Notes: generated by a model not told the origin, from the sequence alone. Numbered from the stretch's first letter, positions 20,072-28,786 are shown. The stretch: DNA of 64,000 nucleotides from Bacteroidales bacterium (GCA_015061115.1 SUXE01000015.1:1-64000), one strand, 5' to 3'. Numbers and translations are program-made.

Positions 20072-21340
20072 CTAATTTTTTTTTTGTGTCACAGATTTAC
20101 ATCCATTAAAAGGATCATCCCCAAAATATCTGTATCCGGTTGAGAATGGATGAATTTTGACCTCCATATTTTCACATCCGAAAAAAGCTGATGATCCTAT
20201 AAAAGAAACAGATGAAGGAATCTCCATGGTCTCCAATCCTACACAATTTCCAAATGCCTCTTTTCCAATGGTGCGGGCATTCGATGGAATCGTAATATTT
20301 TTTAGCTTTTTACAATTCTTAAATGCCAAATTTCCAATATTTTCAACACTCTGTGGCATTTTCACACTTTCCAATTCATCACATCCATAAAATGCATTAT
20401 CCCCTATCTTTTTCACACCCAAAGGAATCTCTATACTTTTCAAACTATCACATTCTACAAACAAGTCGTCTTCTATTTCCGTCACACTCGAAGGGATCGT
20501 TACTTTCACCAATTTTTTACAACGTTTAAACGTCCCTTTTCCAATGCGACTCAAGCCTGATGGAATGTCTACTTGTCTCAAACTTACGCATCCTAAGAAA
20601 GCACCGTCTCCAATACTTGAAACACTTGATGGAATTTCTATCTGCTCCAATCTTGAACATAATCTGAAAGCTCCGTCTCCAATGCTCGTAACACTTGATG
20701 GAATCTCTATCTGACTCAATCTTGAACACAATCTGAAAGTACCCTCCCCAATGCTTGTAACACTTGATGGAATCACTACATGTTTCAGATTTTCACATCC
20801 ATAAAACACATAGTTGCCTATATTTGTCACACCCGATGGAATTTCAATAAACTGTAGATTTTTACATTCTGAGAAAGCATAGTTTCCAATGTTTGTCACA
20901 CTTGATGGAATTTCTATATACCTCAAACTTTCACATTCTAAGAAAGCCCCAATTCCAATGTTCGTCACGCTAGACGGAATCTTTATAGACTCCAAGTTTT
21001 TGCATCCATAAAACATATAATTACCTATTGTCGTCACAGACTTTGGTATTTCTACACTCTTCAAATTATTATATGCACAAAACGCACTGTCTCTAATGCT
21101 TGTTACTGTATGCACTCTCATGCCTATCAATACCTTAGAAGGAATTATAATATCAGAGTGATTATAATCAAGCAAACATACAACTTCAGCCGTAGAGCTG
21201 GTCAATTCCCTAAATCTCAATTCATTGACAGAAGACACTTCATCGTCAAAAAAATATTCAAGATATTTGAACCATTCCCTACTTATCGGAAGGAAACAGG
21301 CAAGAAGAACAATTATTGCAAAAGGTTTTATCGTCTTCAC
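20072..21340 (-). CDS. BspA-type leucine-rich-repeat protein, 13 repeats
   Basis: 422 residues. After a hydrophobic N-terminus (residues about 6-20, without an obvious cleavage site) come 13 tandem 23-residue LRR_5 units of the form L..I.IPSSVT.IG..AF..C, from about residue 90 to the end. The underlying DNA therefore repeats every 69 bp with high identity, so it is prone to unequal exchange. Unlike the neighbouring LRR gene it has no recognisable T9SS domain; the last residues after the final repeat are short and basic (VTQKKN). Surface adhesion or host-protein binding is known for some BspA proteins, but nothing here fixes the ligand. Confidence 0.82.
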   Translation of the reverse strand: MKTIKPFAIIVLLACFLPISREWFKYLEYFFDDEVSSVNELRFRELTSSTAEVVCLLDYNHSDIIIPSKVLIGMRVHTVTSIRDSAFCAYNNLKSVEIPKSVTTIGNYMFYGCKNLESIKIPSSVTNIGIGAFLECESLRYIEIPSSVTNIGNYAFSECKNLQFIEIPSGVTNIGNYVFYGCENLKHVVIPSSVTSIGEGTFRLCSRLSQIEIPSSVTSIGDGAFRLCSRLEQIEIPSSVSSIGDGAFLGCVSLRQVDIPSGLSRIGKGTFKRCKKLVKVTIPSSVTEIEDDLFVECDSLKSIEIPLGVKKIGDNAFYGCDELESVKMPQSVENIGNLAFKNCKKLKNITIPSNARTIGKEAFGNCVGLETMEIPSSVSFIGSSAFFGCENMEVKIHPFSTGYRYFGDDPFNGCKSVTQKKN

Positions 21341-21374
21341 ATTTATAATTTAATAGTGCATTTATTGTTTATCG

Positions 21375-21404
21375 CAAAATTATAATTTTCCATAGGATTA
21401 CAAA
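21375..21404 (-). promoter_or_regulatory. Promoter of the 13-repeat LRR gene
   Basis: On the minus strand TAATTTTG (21382-21375) and TTTG (21404-21401) are separated by 18 nt. The leader is about 30 nt. Confidence 0.55.
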
Positions 21405-21409
21405 AACCA

Positions 21410-21447
21410 TCAAAAATAAAAAAACCGCAGGCTCACACCCACGGTTT
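21410..21447 (-). terminator. Terminator of the GH9 gene
   Basis: On the minus strand AAACCGTGGG pairs with CCTGCGGTTT (two wobble pairs, 6-nt loop) and is followed by TTTTTATTTTTG. Confidence 0.75.
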
Positions 21448-21512
21448 GATTTTAATGACGGTTACATTTCCATCAAGTACGATATTAGCAAATTAACTTA
21501 TTAATATTCGAA

Positions 21513-21547
21513 TTTTGAATTTAGCATTTCTCATTTTGAATTTTCAT
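21513..21547. repeat. Heptamer repeat tract at the GH9 3' end
   Basis: Five 7-mers in register: TTTTGAA, TTTAGCA, TTTCTCA, TTTTGAA, TTTTCAT. The last ones form the final codons and stop of the GH9 gene. Confidence 0.7.
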
Positions 21548-23285
21548 TTATTCCAGCCAAAAGCATCAAGAACGGAGCACTCCAGTTGATTGCGACTTCA
21601 TTTGTTGAGTAGCTGCAAATCTCATCGTTGTAAGCTCTTGCCGGATATTCGCGAGTAGGATATTCGCTCTTCGGATGATCATAGTTGTAGACGTAGGTGT
21701 CACAATCACGTATGGCATCTAGAGTCGGTCCTCCGGCAAGCAATCCTGGCACCGGCACGGCTATTCCGTCACCTGTGCTTCGACGGTCGTGGATGAACAT
21801 CGGCGATTTCTGTCCAAAACCAGTCACGAAACAGTAGCCTGTCGCATTACGTCCGATCATATAAGTAGTGATATCCTGGGCAGCCTTCAAATATTTCTTG
21901 TCGCCAGTCTTTTTATACTGAAGGAGCAAAATGGTTCCTGCATTCGCCAGTCCACCGTTGCTTCCCCACTCAAATTTGAAAAGAGGGAAACGACCCGGAT
22001 CTTTCTCCATACGGTCGTAAAGCAAATTGGCCAACTTATCAAAATGCAATTCCGTCTTCTTCTTCAAATCCCCGTCTACCATATTATTTTCAACTCCTAC
22101 AATCAAAGACATCAATGCGAATGACGCAGGGAGTTGCCATGTAGGCACATCATACTGGAATGTGTCGATAGCAGTCAGATCAATATACTTTTTATCTTTT
22201 GTGGCAAGATAAAGCTCCACATCAGCCCAGAACCGGAATTGTTCAGGGAATCTTGCAGTGTATGAGCCTGTTCCGATTGAATCCGGGTTGTGGAAAATGA
22301 TTCCAGGATTCTTCTCCGCCCATTCATAAGCCCGCTTAGCATAACGCATCGCCTTTTCAGAAAAATCGGGATAATCTGGATTGTTCTTGTAGAGACGCGA
22401 GGCCTTCGCCATAATAGCTGCGAAACCATAGTTTGTGGCAGTGCTTTTTCCGATCATATATCTCTGAACATTTGTTTCAGCAGGCAATACCATCGGAACA
22501 AATCTCTTAGTCGTAACCTTGTGGGCAACACAACCGTCGACTGTATCAATCAAAGTAAGCATCCACTCCAGATTATACATCGCCTCATCCAGCACGTCTA
22601 CTGTATTATTCGTGCTTTCAGGAATCTCCATGTCGAAATTCTTGTAGAACGACGGGAATGCCTCTGCACTCATGAGCATCGACTCCAATGCGATCGCTGA
22701 ATTGACAGTGTATTTTCCATAATCACCCGCGTCGTACCAACCTCCTGGCGACTTCACCGTCGAGCCAGCCTTTCTTCCTGCACTCTCTGCAGACGGATGC
22801 ACAATCACGTTGACGTCGGGATGACCAGCCTTATGAGCATAGCTCTGCCCGTGGAAATTGGAGAACTCCTCTGTGCAGTCGATTCCACAACGCCACAAGT
22901 AGAACGTCTTGTGAGCCCATAAAGTCAGATCATCATACGCTTTTGAAGAAATTGTGAAATTGTACGATTTCTTTCCTCCGACACTTAAATAATACTCACC
23001 AGACTTGTCATAAGATGAAAAATCCGCCCACTGCAAATCTTCTCCACTCAAATCCCAATATTTTTTCGGAGATAATTTACCTCTATAGCAGATCTTACCA
23101 GATGCAGCGTCGCACAAATAGAACGAATCAACTTTTCCATCCGGCACTACCATTGCCTTTTTATCTGAATTTGGAGTGTAGCCTAACTGTGAAACATGGA
23201 TTTTCGCATCGTTCTTTGCCTCGCAACTCACCGTCGACAAAGCAAATGCAAATCCAACACATACAAAATCCTTATACTTCTTCAT
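21531..23285 (-). CDS. Glycoside hydrolase family 9 endoglucanase-type enzyme
   Basis: 584 residues. Inverting hydrolysis of beta-1,4-glucan (cellulose or mixed-linkage glucan) is the usual GH9 activity. N-terminal export signal with Cys at 21 (STVSC), so it may be a lipoprotein. Residues about 27-112 form the CelD_N Ig-like domain, starting IHVSQLGYTP. The catalytic (alpha/alpha)6 domain contains GGWYDAGDYGKY with D185 and D188 as base/nucleophile-water residues. GRNATGYCFVTGFG, a HDRRS block and YSTNEVAINW with E563 as proton donor follow. All key residues are present and no extra carbohydrate-binding module is visible. It lies near the hybrid sensor but far from the SusC/D locus. Confidence 0.93.
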   Translation of the reverse strand: MKKYKDFVCVGFAFALSTVSCEAKNDAKIHVSQLGYTPNSDKKAMVVPDGKVDSFYLCDAASGKICYRGKLSPKKYWDLSGEDLQWADFSSYDKSGEYYLSVGGKKSYNFTISSKAYDDLTLWAHKTFYLWRCGIDCTEEFSNFHGQSYAHKAGHPDVNVIVHPSAESAGRKAGSTVKSPGGWYDAGDYGKYTVNSAIALESMLMSAEAFPSFYKNFDMEIPESTNNTVDVLDEAMYNLEWMLTLIDTVDGCVAHKVTTKRFVPMVLPAETNVQRYMIGKSTATNYGFAAIMAKASRLYKNNPDYPDFSEKAMRYAKRAYEWAEKNPGIIFHNPDSIGTGSYTARFPEQFRFWADVELYLATKDKKYIDLTAIDTFQYDVPTWQLPASFALMSLIVGVENNMVDGDLKKKTELHFDKLANLLYDRMEKDPGRFPLFKFEWGSNGGLANAGTILLLQYKKTGDKKYLKAAQDITTYMIGRNATGYCFVTGFGQKSPMFIHDRRSTGDGIAVPVPGLLAGGPTLDAIRDCDTYVYNYDHPKSEYPTREYPARAYNDEICSYSTNEVAINWSAPFLMLLAGINENSK

Positions 23286-23306
23286 ACAATTTTGTTTAAT
23301 TCAGAA

Positions 23307-23338
23307 CAAAAATAGATTATTTTATCGATAAAAACAAA
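23307..23338 (-). promoter_or_regulatory. GH9 promoter with embedded palindrome
   Basis: On the minus strand TATTTTTG (23314-23307) and TTTG (23338-23335), 20 nt apart. The spacer contains the perfect 12-bp palindrome TTTATCGATAAA at 23321-23332. A second TCGATAAAA lies at 23347-23355, just upstream, suggesting an operator pair. Confidence 0.55.
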
Positions 23339-23394
23339 GATTTAGTCGATAAAATAACAAAATAATCTCACATTCAATCTTTTGGAGGCATCAT

Positions 23395-23425
23395 TTTGTG
23401 TTTTTCATCACAAAAACTATATTTG
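23395..23425 (+). promoter_or_regulatory. Promoter of tandem LRR gene 1
   Basis: TTTG 23395-23398, 19 nt, TATATTTG 23418-23425. Equivalent promoters precede the next two paralogues. Confidence 0.6.
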
Positions 23426-23449
23426 TATCAAACTTAAAATATCAGAATT

Positions 23450-24169
23450 ATGAAGAAACTCTTCTTAGCAATATTGTTTTTATTTTCGCTCGCTTTCGTT
23501 GCAGAAGCGTGTTTCCCTGAATTTCCCAGAAAAATTGTCAAAGTAGACGGTGTATGTTACGCATACGATGCAGGCAGATGGTATGTAGCTGGTTTTGAGC
23601 AAGAACAAGACAGCATTGTGCTTAAAAGCGAAGTTTTCATAGATGGGAAAAAAGAGACGGTGGAGGATATATACATTAGAAAATATAATAACGCACACGA
23701 TTTCAGTTCTGCGTCCCCAAGAGTTCTGGTGATTTCCAAGGGATTCAAAACTATAGCTATGCTAGATCTTCCTAAATTGGAAAAGCTATACATTTCCCAA
23801 ACCATCATTAGGACACACGATGTATGCACATCAATGTACGCATGCTTTTATACTCCAAATTTGAAATCCATCATCGTCGACAAACAGAACAAAGATCTAA
23901 AATCAAAGGATGGCATTCTTTTCACAAAAGATGGAGCATACCTGCTTAAATATCCGGCAAAAAAAGCAGGAAAAGAATATTCGATACCAAACAACGTGAA
24001 GAGTATCTGTTATGGGGCATTTGAAAATTGTAATTTGAAAACCGTATATTATCCAAAACAGAAAAAAGGAATAGAATCCTACGATCAATTTGGAGTTTAC
24101 GATACACACGACGAAGCAGCAGAGTCGATGGGATTCGATATCGGCAAAACCAAATTCATAGGGAGATGA
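23450..24169 (+). CDS. Small secreted LRR_5-type protein, tandem copy 1
   Basis: 239 residues. The signal peptide ends AEA before Cys20; a lipobox is not clear. The N-terminal half has a conserved DGVCYAYD..RWYVAGFEQ segment. The C-terminal half has the degenerate BspA/LRR_5 signature with VDKQNKDLKSKDGILF, LLKYPAKKAGKEYSIP and YGAFENC. No T9SS domain is present, so it is probably periplasmic or outer-membrane-associated by other means. It is closely related to the two following genes, each with its own promoter, so the set arose by tandem duplication. Function is unknown. Confidence 0.75.
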   Translation: MKKLFLAILFLFSLAFVAEACFPEFPRKIVKVDGVCYAYDAGRWYVAGFEQEQDSIVLKSEVFIDGKKETVEDIYIRKYNNAHDFSSASPRVLVISKGFKTIAMLDLPKLEKLYISQTIIRTHDVCTSMYACFYTPNLKSIIVDKQNKDLKSKDGILFTKDGAYLLKYPAKKAGKEYSIPNNVKSICYGAFENCNLKTVYYPKQKKGIESYDQFGVYDTHDEAAESMGFDIGKTKFIGR

Positions 24170-24211
24170 TATATAATTAGGCCTTTCTTCTGGTTGTTTG
24201 ACAATCCGAAA

Positions 24212-24242
24212 TTTGTCATTCATACACCAAAAACTATTTTTG
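24212..24242 (+). promoter_or_regulatory. Promoter of tandem LRR gene 2
   Basis: TTTG 24212-24215, 19 nt, TATTTTTG 24235-24242, within a block (from AATTTGTCATTCATACACC on) that is repeated before copy 3 at about 25003. Confidence 0.65.
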
Positions 24243-24265
24243 TATCAAACTAAAATTCCAACATT

Positions 24266-24973
24266 ATGAAGAAACTCTTCTTATCAATATTGTTTTTATT
24301 TGCGATTGTTTTTTTCGCAGAAGCGTGTCGACCTGAAATCCCCAAAAAAACAGCCAATGTAGACGGTGTATGTTACGGTTATGATGGTGGTGAATGGTAT
24401 GTGAGAGGTTTTGAGCAGGATCAAGACAGCGTCGTGCTAAAACACAAAGTTGTAATAAATGGGGAGAAAGTGACAGTGGAGGAAATATACATTCAAGATT
24501 ATAGGGACGACGCTGCATCCCCTAGAATTTTGGTGATTCCAAAGGGATTCAAAGCTGTAGCCCAGCTACATCTTCCAAAATTGGAAAAGCTATACATTCC
24601 CAAAACGGTAGACAGGACACACGACGTATGCACTTCAATGTACGCATGCTTTTATACTCCGAATTTGAAAACCATCATCGTCGACAAGCGAAACAAAGAG
24701 CTAAAGTCAGAAAATGGCATTCTTTTCACAAAAGATGGTGAGTACCTGCTTAAATATCCGGCAAAGAAAGAGGGAAAAGAATATTCGATACCCGACAACA
24801 TGGAATTCATCTGTTATGGGGCGTTTGCCCACTGCGAATTGGAAACTGTCTATTACTCCAAACAGAAAAAAGGAATAGAATCCTACGAACAATTTGGAGT
24901 TTACGACACATCCGATAAAGCTGCAGAGTCGATGGGATTCGATATCGGCAAAACAAAATTCATAAGAAGATGA
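24266..24973 (+). CDS. Small secreted LRR_5-type protein, tandem copy 2
   Basis: 235 residues, the closest relative of copy 1. It shares the signal peptide ending AEA before Cys, the VDGVCYGYD and EWYVRGFEQDQDS segments, RTHDVCTSMYACFYTPN in the middle and YSIPDNMEFICYGAF near the end. The C-terminus GFDIGKTKFIRR is almost the same as in copy 1 (KTKFIGR). Gaps of one to four residues in the middle are the main differences. About 95 nt separate it from copy 1, and that gap includes its own promoter. Function is unknown. Confidence 0.75.
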   Translation: MKKLFLSILFLFAIVFFAEACRPEIPKKTANVDGVCYGYDGGEWYVRGFEQDQDSVVLKHKVVINGEKVTVEEIYIQDYRDDAASPRILVIPKGFKAVAQLHLPKLEKLYIPKTVDRTHDVCTSMYACFYTPNLKTIIVDKRNKELKSENGILFTKDGEYLLKYPAKKEGKEYSIPDNMEFICYGAFAHCELETVYYSKQKKGIESYEQFGVYDTSDKAAESMGFDIGKTKFIRR

Positions 24974-25004
24974 TATATATAATTTAGGTCTTGACAATCC
25001 AAAA

Positions 25005-25035
25005 TTTGTCATTCATACACCAAAAACTATTTTTG
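25005..25035 (+). promoter_or_regulatory. Promoter of tandem LRR gene 3
   Basis: TTTG 25005-25008, 19 nt, TATTTTTG 25028-25035. The sequence from the -33 to the start codon is nearly identical to that before copy 2. Confidence 0.65.
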
Positions 25036-25058
25036 TATCAAACTAAAATTCCAACATT

Positions 25059-25868
25059 ATGAAGAAATTATTCTTATCAATATTGTTTTTATTTGCGGTC
25101 ATACTCTCAGCTGAAGCTTGTTATCCCGAAACTACGGATAGAGTAGTCAAAGTAGACGGAATTTATTATGCTTATAATGGTAATTGCGGCAGACGCATAG
25201 GCAGATGGTATGTCGCAGGATTTGAGCAAGACCAAGATAGTGTTGTGTTAAGAAACAAAGTTATCATCGACGGGGAAGAAGAAACCATCATTGATGTCTA
25301 TATAATAGAATATTTACATTGCCGCAAATATGACGACAACATAAAAGTAAAGAATATCTTATTGGCATCGCCAAGAGTGCTGGTCATACCAGATGGGTTC
25401 ATTACCATTTCCTCTTTATTCCTTCCAAAGTTGGAAAAACTATACATTTCTGAAACAGTAAAGAGGACTCACGATGTATGCACGTCTGAATATGCTGCTA
25501 TTTATTCTGAAAAGTTGGAAGCTATCATTGTCGACCCCAAAAACAAAAATCTAAAATCAGTGGACGGAATACTTTTCTCAAAAGATGGAACCAAACTACT
25601 GAAATTTCCCAAATACAGAAAACTAAAAGAAGATGGCACAAAGCTGAAATACCCTAAATGCAGAAGAGAAAAAGAATATTCGATACCGGACGACGTGGAG
25701 GACATCTGCTATGGAGCGTTCAGCGGATGCCAGTTGGAAATAGTCTACTACCCTAAACAGAAAGGAGGAATAGAAAACTACGAGCAGTATGGGCTGTCCG
25801 ACCCCTATGAAGAAGCCGTAGACAATTTGGGATTCGAACTCGGCAAAACCAAATTCATAGGAAAATGA
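25059..25868 (+). CDS. Small secreted LRR_5-type protein, tandem copy 3 (expanded)
   Basis: 269 residues, the most divergent copy. The signal peptide again ends AEA before Cys. It has an insertion after YNGNCGRRIG, a longer loop with CRKYDDNIKVKNILL, and a short internal duplication, where LLKFPKYRKLKEDGTK is followed by LKYPKCRREKEYSIP. The RTHDVCTSEYAA block and the end GKTKFIGK are kept, so the family framework is intact. The repeat-region expansion suggests ongoing change. Function is unknown. Confidence 0.75.
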   Translation: MKKLFLSILFLFAVILSAEACYPETTDRVVKVDGIYYAYNGNCGRRIGRWYVAGFEQDQDSVVLRNKVIIDGEEETIIDVYIIEYLHCRKYDDNIKVKNILLASPRVLVIPDGFITISSLFLPKLEKLYISETVKRTHDVCTSEYAAIYSEKLEAIIVDPKNKNLKSVDGILFSKDGTKLLKFPKYRKLKEDGTKLKYPKCRREKEYSIPDDVEDICYGAFSGCQLEIVYYPKQKGGIENYEQYGLSDPYEEAVDNLGFELGKTKFIGK

Positions 25869-25953
25869 TTTCTCTGCAAGCAATGACATATCCATCAACC
25901 GAGATATAAGAGATAAACTTTCCCGTCGAAACATGTTTATCAAATAAAATACG

Positions 25954-25961
25954 TATTTTTG
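25954..25961 (+). promoter_or_regulatory. -7 element of the acyltransferase promoter
   Basis: TATTTTTG followed by GCAGACC, about 27 nt before the ATG at 25988. A matching -33 is less clear. Confidence 0.45.
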
Positions 25962-25987
25962 CAGACCAATTAACGATTTGATTAAAT

Positions 25988-26536
25988 ATGATCAAGCAGA
26001 AATTAGCGAAGTCCGTACTCAACTTGTTCGGATGGAAGATAGATAAAGAGGTTGAACTTCCGGAGAAGTGTGTGTTTTGCATAGCTCCACACACAAGCAA
26101 CTGGGATTTCTTCGTGGGACTGTTTGCTTATCCGGCCATCGGAGGCAAAAAGAAACAGTTTATGATCAAGAAAGAATGGTTCATATTTCCATTCGGCATA
26201 TTCTTCAAAGCCGTAGGAGGAATTCCAATCGACAGAAGCAGACGTATCTCCACTGTGGACCAGTTGGTGGAGGTCTGCAACAACACAGACCATTTCCACC
26301 TTGCGATAACACCAGAAGGGACACGCAAAGCCAATCCAAACTGGAAACGTGGGTTCTACTATATCGCAAAGAAAGCGAACATCCAGATCGCTCTTATATA
26401 TTTCGACTACAAGAAAAAAGAGATCGGAATAAAGAAAATGTTCACTCCTACGGATGATGCGGAAGCAGATATCGCGGCAATCAAGGAGTATTACAGAGGA
26501 GTCAATGCAAAATACCCAGAAAATTTTGCCATTTAA
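25988..26536 (+). CDS. PlsC-type 1-acylglycerol-3-phosphate acyltransferase-like protein
   Basis: 182 residues. Transfers an acyl chain to a lysophospholipid or related acceptor at the inner membrane. It has the HX4D motif in APHTSNWD (H35, D40), the second block FGIFFKAVGGIPIDRS and the PEGTR motif at about residue 109. It is shorter than typical PlsC (about 240) and lacks an N-terminal membrane helix, like the small Bacteroidota acyltransferase group. Its exact acceptor cannot be told from sequence. It is monocistronic between promoters at 25954 and 26537. Confidence 0.85.
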   Translation: MIKQKLAKSVLNLFGWKIDKEVELPEKCVFCIAPHTSNWDFFVGLFAYPAIGGKKKQFMIKKEWFIFPFGIFFKAVGGIPIDRSRRISTVDQLVEVCNNTDHFHLAITPEGTRKANPNWKRGFYYIAKKANIQIALIYFDYKKKEIGIKKMFTPTDDAEADIAAIKEYYRGVNAKYPENFAI

Positions 26537-26568
26537 TTTGTAGCAGACTTCTAAAAGAAATATTTTTG
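26537..26568 (+). promoter_or_regulatory. Promoter of the dehydrogenase gene
   Basis: TTTG 26537-26540, 20 nt, TATTTTTG 26561-26568. A small hairpin CCCAC-GCAT-GTGGG at 26579-26592 lies at the very start of the predicted transcript, about 33 nt before the ATG. Confidence 0.6.
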
Positions 26569-26624
26569 CACAAGTTACCCCACGCATGTGGGATAGTATT
26601 AACTTATAAATAAGGTTAACGATA

Positions 26625-27830
26625 ATGTCAAAAGTTGTCATCATTGGTGTCGGCGGAGTCGGCACAGTTGTTGCTCACAAAGTAGCGCAAAACATTTCAG
26701 TGTTTGAGAGTGTGACGCTAGCAAGCCGCACTAAATCTAAGTGCGATGCATTAGCCCAGACGCTTAAAACGAAGTATGGAGTGCAGTTTGAGACGGATAG
26801 CGTCGATGCTGACAATGTAGATGAGATTGTAGCTCTATTCCGTCGCCACAATCCAGAATTAGTTATCAACGTTGCTCTTCCATACCAAGATTTGGCTATC
26901 ATGGACGCTTGCTTGATATGCGGAGTCAACTATCTCGACACAGCCAACTACGAGCCAAAAGACGAGGCTCATTTCGAATACAGCTGGCAGTGGGCTTACA
27001 AGAAAAGATTTGAAGACGCAGGTCTGACAGCTATACTTGGTTGCGGTTTCGACCCAGGTGTTTCTGGTGTATACACTGCATATGCGGCAAAGCATCACTT
27101 CAAAGAGATGCAGTATCTTGATATTGTAGACTGTAATGCCGGCAACCACCACAAAGCATTCGCCACAAACTTCAACCCTGAGATCAACATCCGTGAGATC
27201 ACTCAGAAGGGTCGTTTCTACCAGGATGGCAAGTGGGTTGAGACAGGAGCTCTAGAAATCCACAAGCCACTTACATATCCGAACATCGGACCAAAGGAGT
27301 CATACTTGATGTACCACGAAGAGTTGGAGTCGTTGGTAAAGAACTATCCTTCAATCAAACGTGCACGTTTCTGGATGACATTCGGACAGGAGTATCTTAC
27401 TCACTTGCGTGTGATCCAGAACATCGGTATGGCAAGAATCGACGAAGTTGAATACAATGGTGTCAAAATCGTTCCTCTACAGTTTTTGAAGGCTGTGCTT
27501 CCTAATCCAAAAGATTTGGGAGAGAACTACGAGGGAGAGACTTCAATCGGATGCCGTATCAAGGGAATCGGCAAAGATGGCAAAGAGTTGACATACTACG
27601 TATACAACAACTGTAGCCACCATGAAGCATATATCGAGACAGGCATGCAGGGTGTAAGCTACACAACAGGAGTGCCAGCGATGATCGGAGGTATGATGTT
27701 CTTGACAGGCAAGTGGAAGAAAGCTGGAGTTTGGAATGTAGAAGAGTTTGATCCAGATCCATTTATGGAGCAGCTCAACAAGCAAGGACTTCCTTGGTTT
27801 GAGGTGTTCAACGGAGATTTGGAGCTATAA
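26625..27830 (+). CDS. Carboxynorspermidine dehydrogenase (saccharopine dehydrogenase family)
   Basis: 401 residues. Makes carboxy(nor)spermidine from diaminopropane or putrescine and aspartate semialdehyde with NADPH, the first step of the alternative spermidine route in Bacteroidota; the decarboxylase NspC completes it. The Rossmann motif VVIIGVGGVGTVV is at residues 4-16. Residues 110-260 contain YLDTANYEP, GCGFDPGVSGVYTAYA and the family-specific DCNAGNH. The C-terminal part ends GVPAMIGGMMF. Length and order fit the Lys1-like group. No nspC lies in the window. The family call is firm, the exact substrate less so. Confidence 0.88.
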   Translation: MSKVVIIGVGGVGTVVAHKVAQNISVFESVTLASRTKSKCDALAQTLKTKYGVQFETDSVDADNVDEIVALFRRHNPELVINVALPYQDLAIMDACLICGVNYLDTANYEPKDEAHFEYSWQWAYKKRFEDAGLTAILGCGFDPGVSGVYTAYAAKHHFKEMQYLDIVDCNAGNHHKAFATNFNPEINIREITQKGRFYQDGKWVETGALEIHKPLTYPNIGPKESYLMYHEELESLVKNYPSIKRARFWMTFGQEYLTHLRVIQNIGMARIDEVEYNGVKIVPLQFLKAVLPNPKDLGENYEGETSIGCRIKGIGKDGKELTYYVYNNCSHHEAYIETGMQGVSYTTGVPAMIGGMMFLTGKWKKAGVWNVEEFDPDPFMEQLNKQGLPWFEVFNGDLEL

Positions 27831-27848
27831 TATAAACAATCCAATTGC

Positions 27849-27880
27849 AGAGACGCGTTGTCACGCGTCTCTCAATTTTA
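27849..27880 (+). terminator. GC-rich hairpin terminator
   Basis: Perfect 10-bp stem AGAGACGCGT / ACGCGTCTCT with a TGTC loop (27849-27872), followed by CAATTTTATG. It lies between the dehydrogenase and map. Confidence 0.65.
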
Positions 27881-27900
27881 TGAAACAATAACAAAAAAAG

Positions 27901-28761
27901 ATGATTTTCGGTAAAAAGAAAATAAACTGGAAAGTTCCGAAAGGTGTAGAGCCAACAGAGTTCGACCGTAAGATTTTGAACTTCCAGAACCGTGGATTCT
28001 TAGTTCCAAAGAACGAGTTAGTTCTTAATGAGGAGCAGATTGAAGGAATCCGCAGAAGTGGAGTCGTGAATACGGGAGTGCTTGATGCAGTAGCGGCAGC
28101 CATTCGTCCAGGCATGACAACACAGGAGATTGACGACATCGTATATCAGTATACAATCGATCACGGTGCAATTCCAGCTTGTCTGAATTACGAAGGTTTT
28201 CCAAAGAGTGTTTGTGTATCACGCAATGAAGTTGTGTGCCACGGAATACCAAGCACAACTGAAGTGTTGAAAGAGGGAGATATTGTGAATGTAGACTGCA
28301 CAACCATCCTCGACGGTTATTTTGCAGACGCATCACGTATGTTTATCATCGGAGAGACAACACCAGAGAAGAAACGTCTTGTCGACGTGGCTAAAGAGTG
28401 TTTGGATTTGGCGATCGATATCTGCAAACCGTTCACTTTCGTCGGTGATTTTGGAAACGCAATCGAGAAACATGCCAAAGCAAACGGATATTCTGTAGTA
28501 AGAGAGTTGTGTGGACATGGTGTAGGATTGAAATTCCATACAGAACCAGAGGTTTGCCACTACGGCAAAAAAATGTCAGGTATGCTGTTGGTGCCAGGAA
28601 TGGTGTTCACAATAGAGCCAATGATCAACATGGGTGTCCGCAACGTCACATTCGACAAGAAAGATGGATGGACAGTCCGCACAGCAGACCTTTTGCCTTC
28701 AGCACAATGGGAACATACATTCGTGATGAGAGAGGATGGTCTTGAGATCTTGACATACTAA
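27901..28761 (+). CDS. map: Methionine aminopeptidase, type I
   Basis: Removes the initiator Met from new proteins; a metal-dependent cytosolic enzyme. 286 residues, with an extra N-terminal part of about 40 residues (KKKINWKVPKGVEP) before the catalytic domain. All five metal ligands are visible with correct spacing: D132, D143, H206, E239 and E271, in VNVDC, FADAS, CGHGVG, TIEP and WEHTF. The N-terminal extension occurs in several Bacteroidota Map proteins and lacks the zinc-finger cysteines of eukaryotic MetAP1. It pairs functionally with def at 9003 though unlinked. Confidence 0.95.
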   Translation: MIFGKKKINWKVPKGVEPTEFDRKILNFQNRGFLVPKNELVLNEEQIEGIRRSGVVNTGVLDAVAAAIRPGMTTQEIDDIVYQYTIDHGAIPACLNYEGFPKSVCVSRNEVVCHGIPSTTEVLKEGDIVNVDCTTILDGYFADASRMFIIGETTPEKKRLVDVAKECLDLAIDICKPFTFVGDFGNAIEKHAKANGYSVVRELCGHGVGLKFHTEPEVCHYGKKMSGMLLVPGMVFTIEPMINMGVRNVTFDKKDGWTVRTADLLPSAQWEHTFVMREDGLEILTY

Positions 28762-28786
28762 GACAAGAGTTTGTCACTAAAAAAAC

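Noticed and set aside
20072-21340. Regular 69-bp DNA repeats, CRISPR-like periodicity
   Set aside because: The repeats encode 23-residue leucine-rich units in frame, with no spacers and no cas genes.
26003-26665. Open frame of 220 codons on the minus strand
   Set aside because: Antisense to the acyltransferase, whose catalytic motifs are intact.
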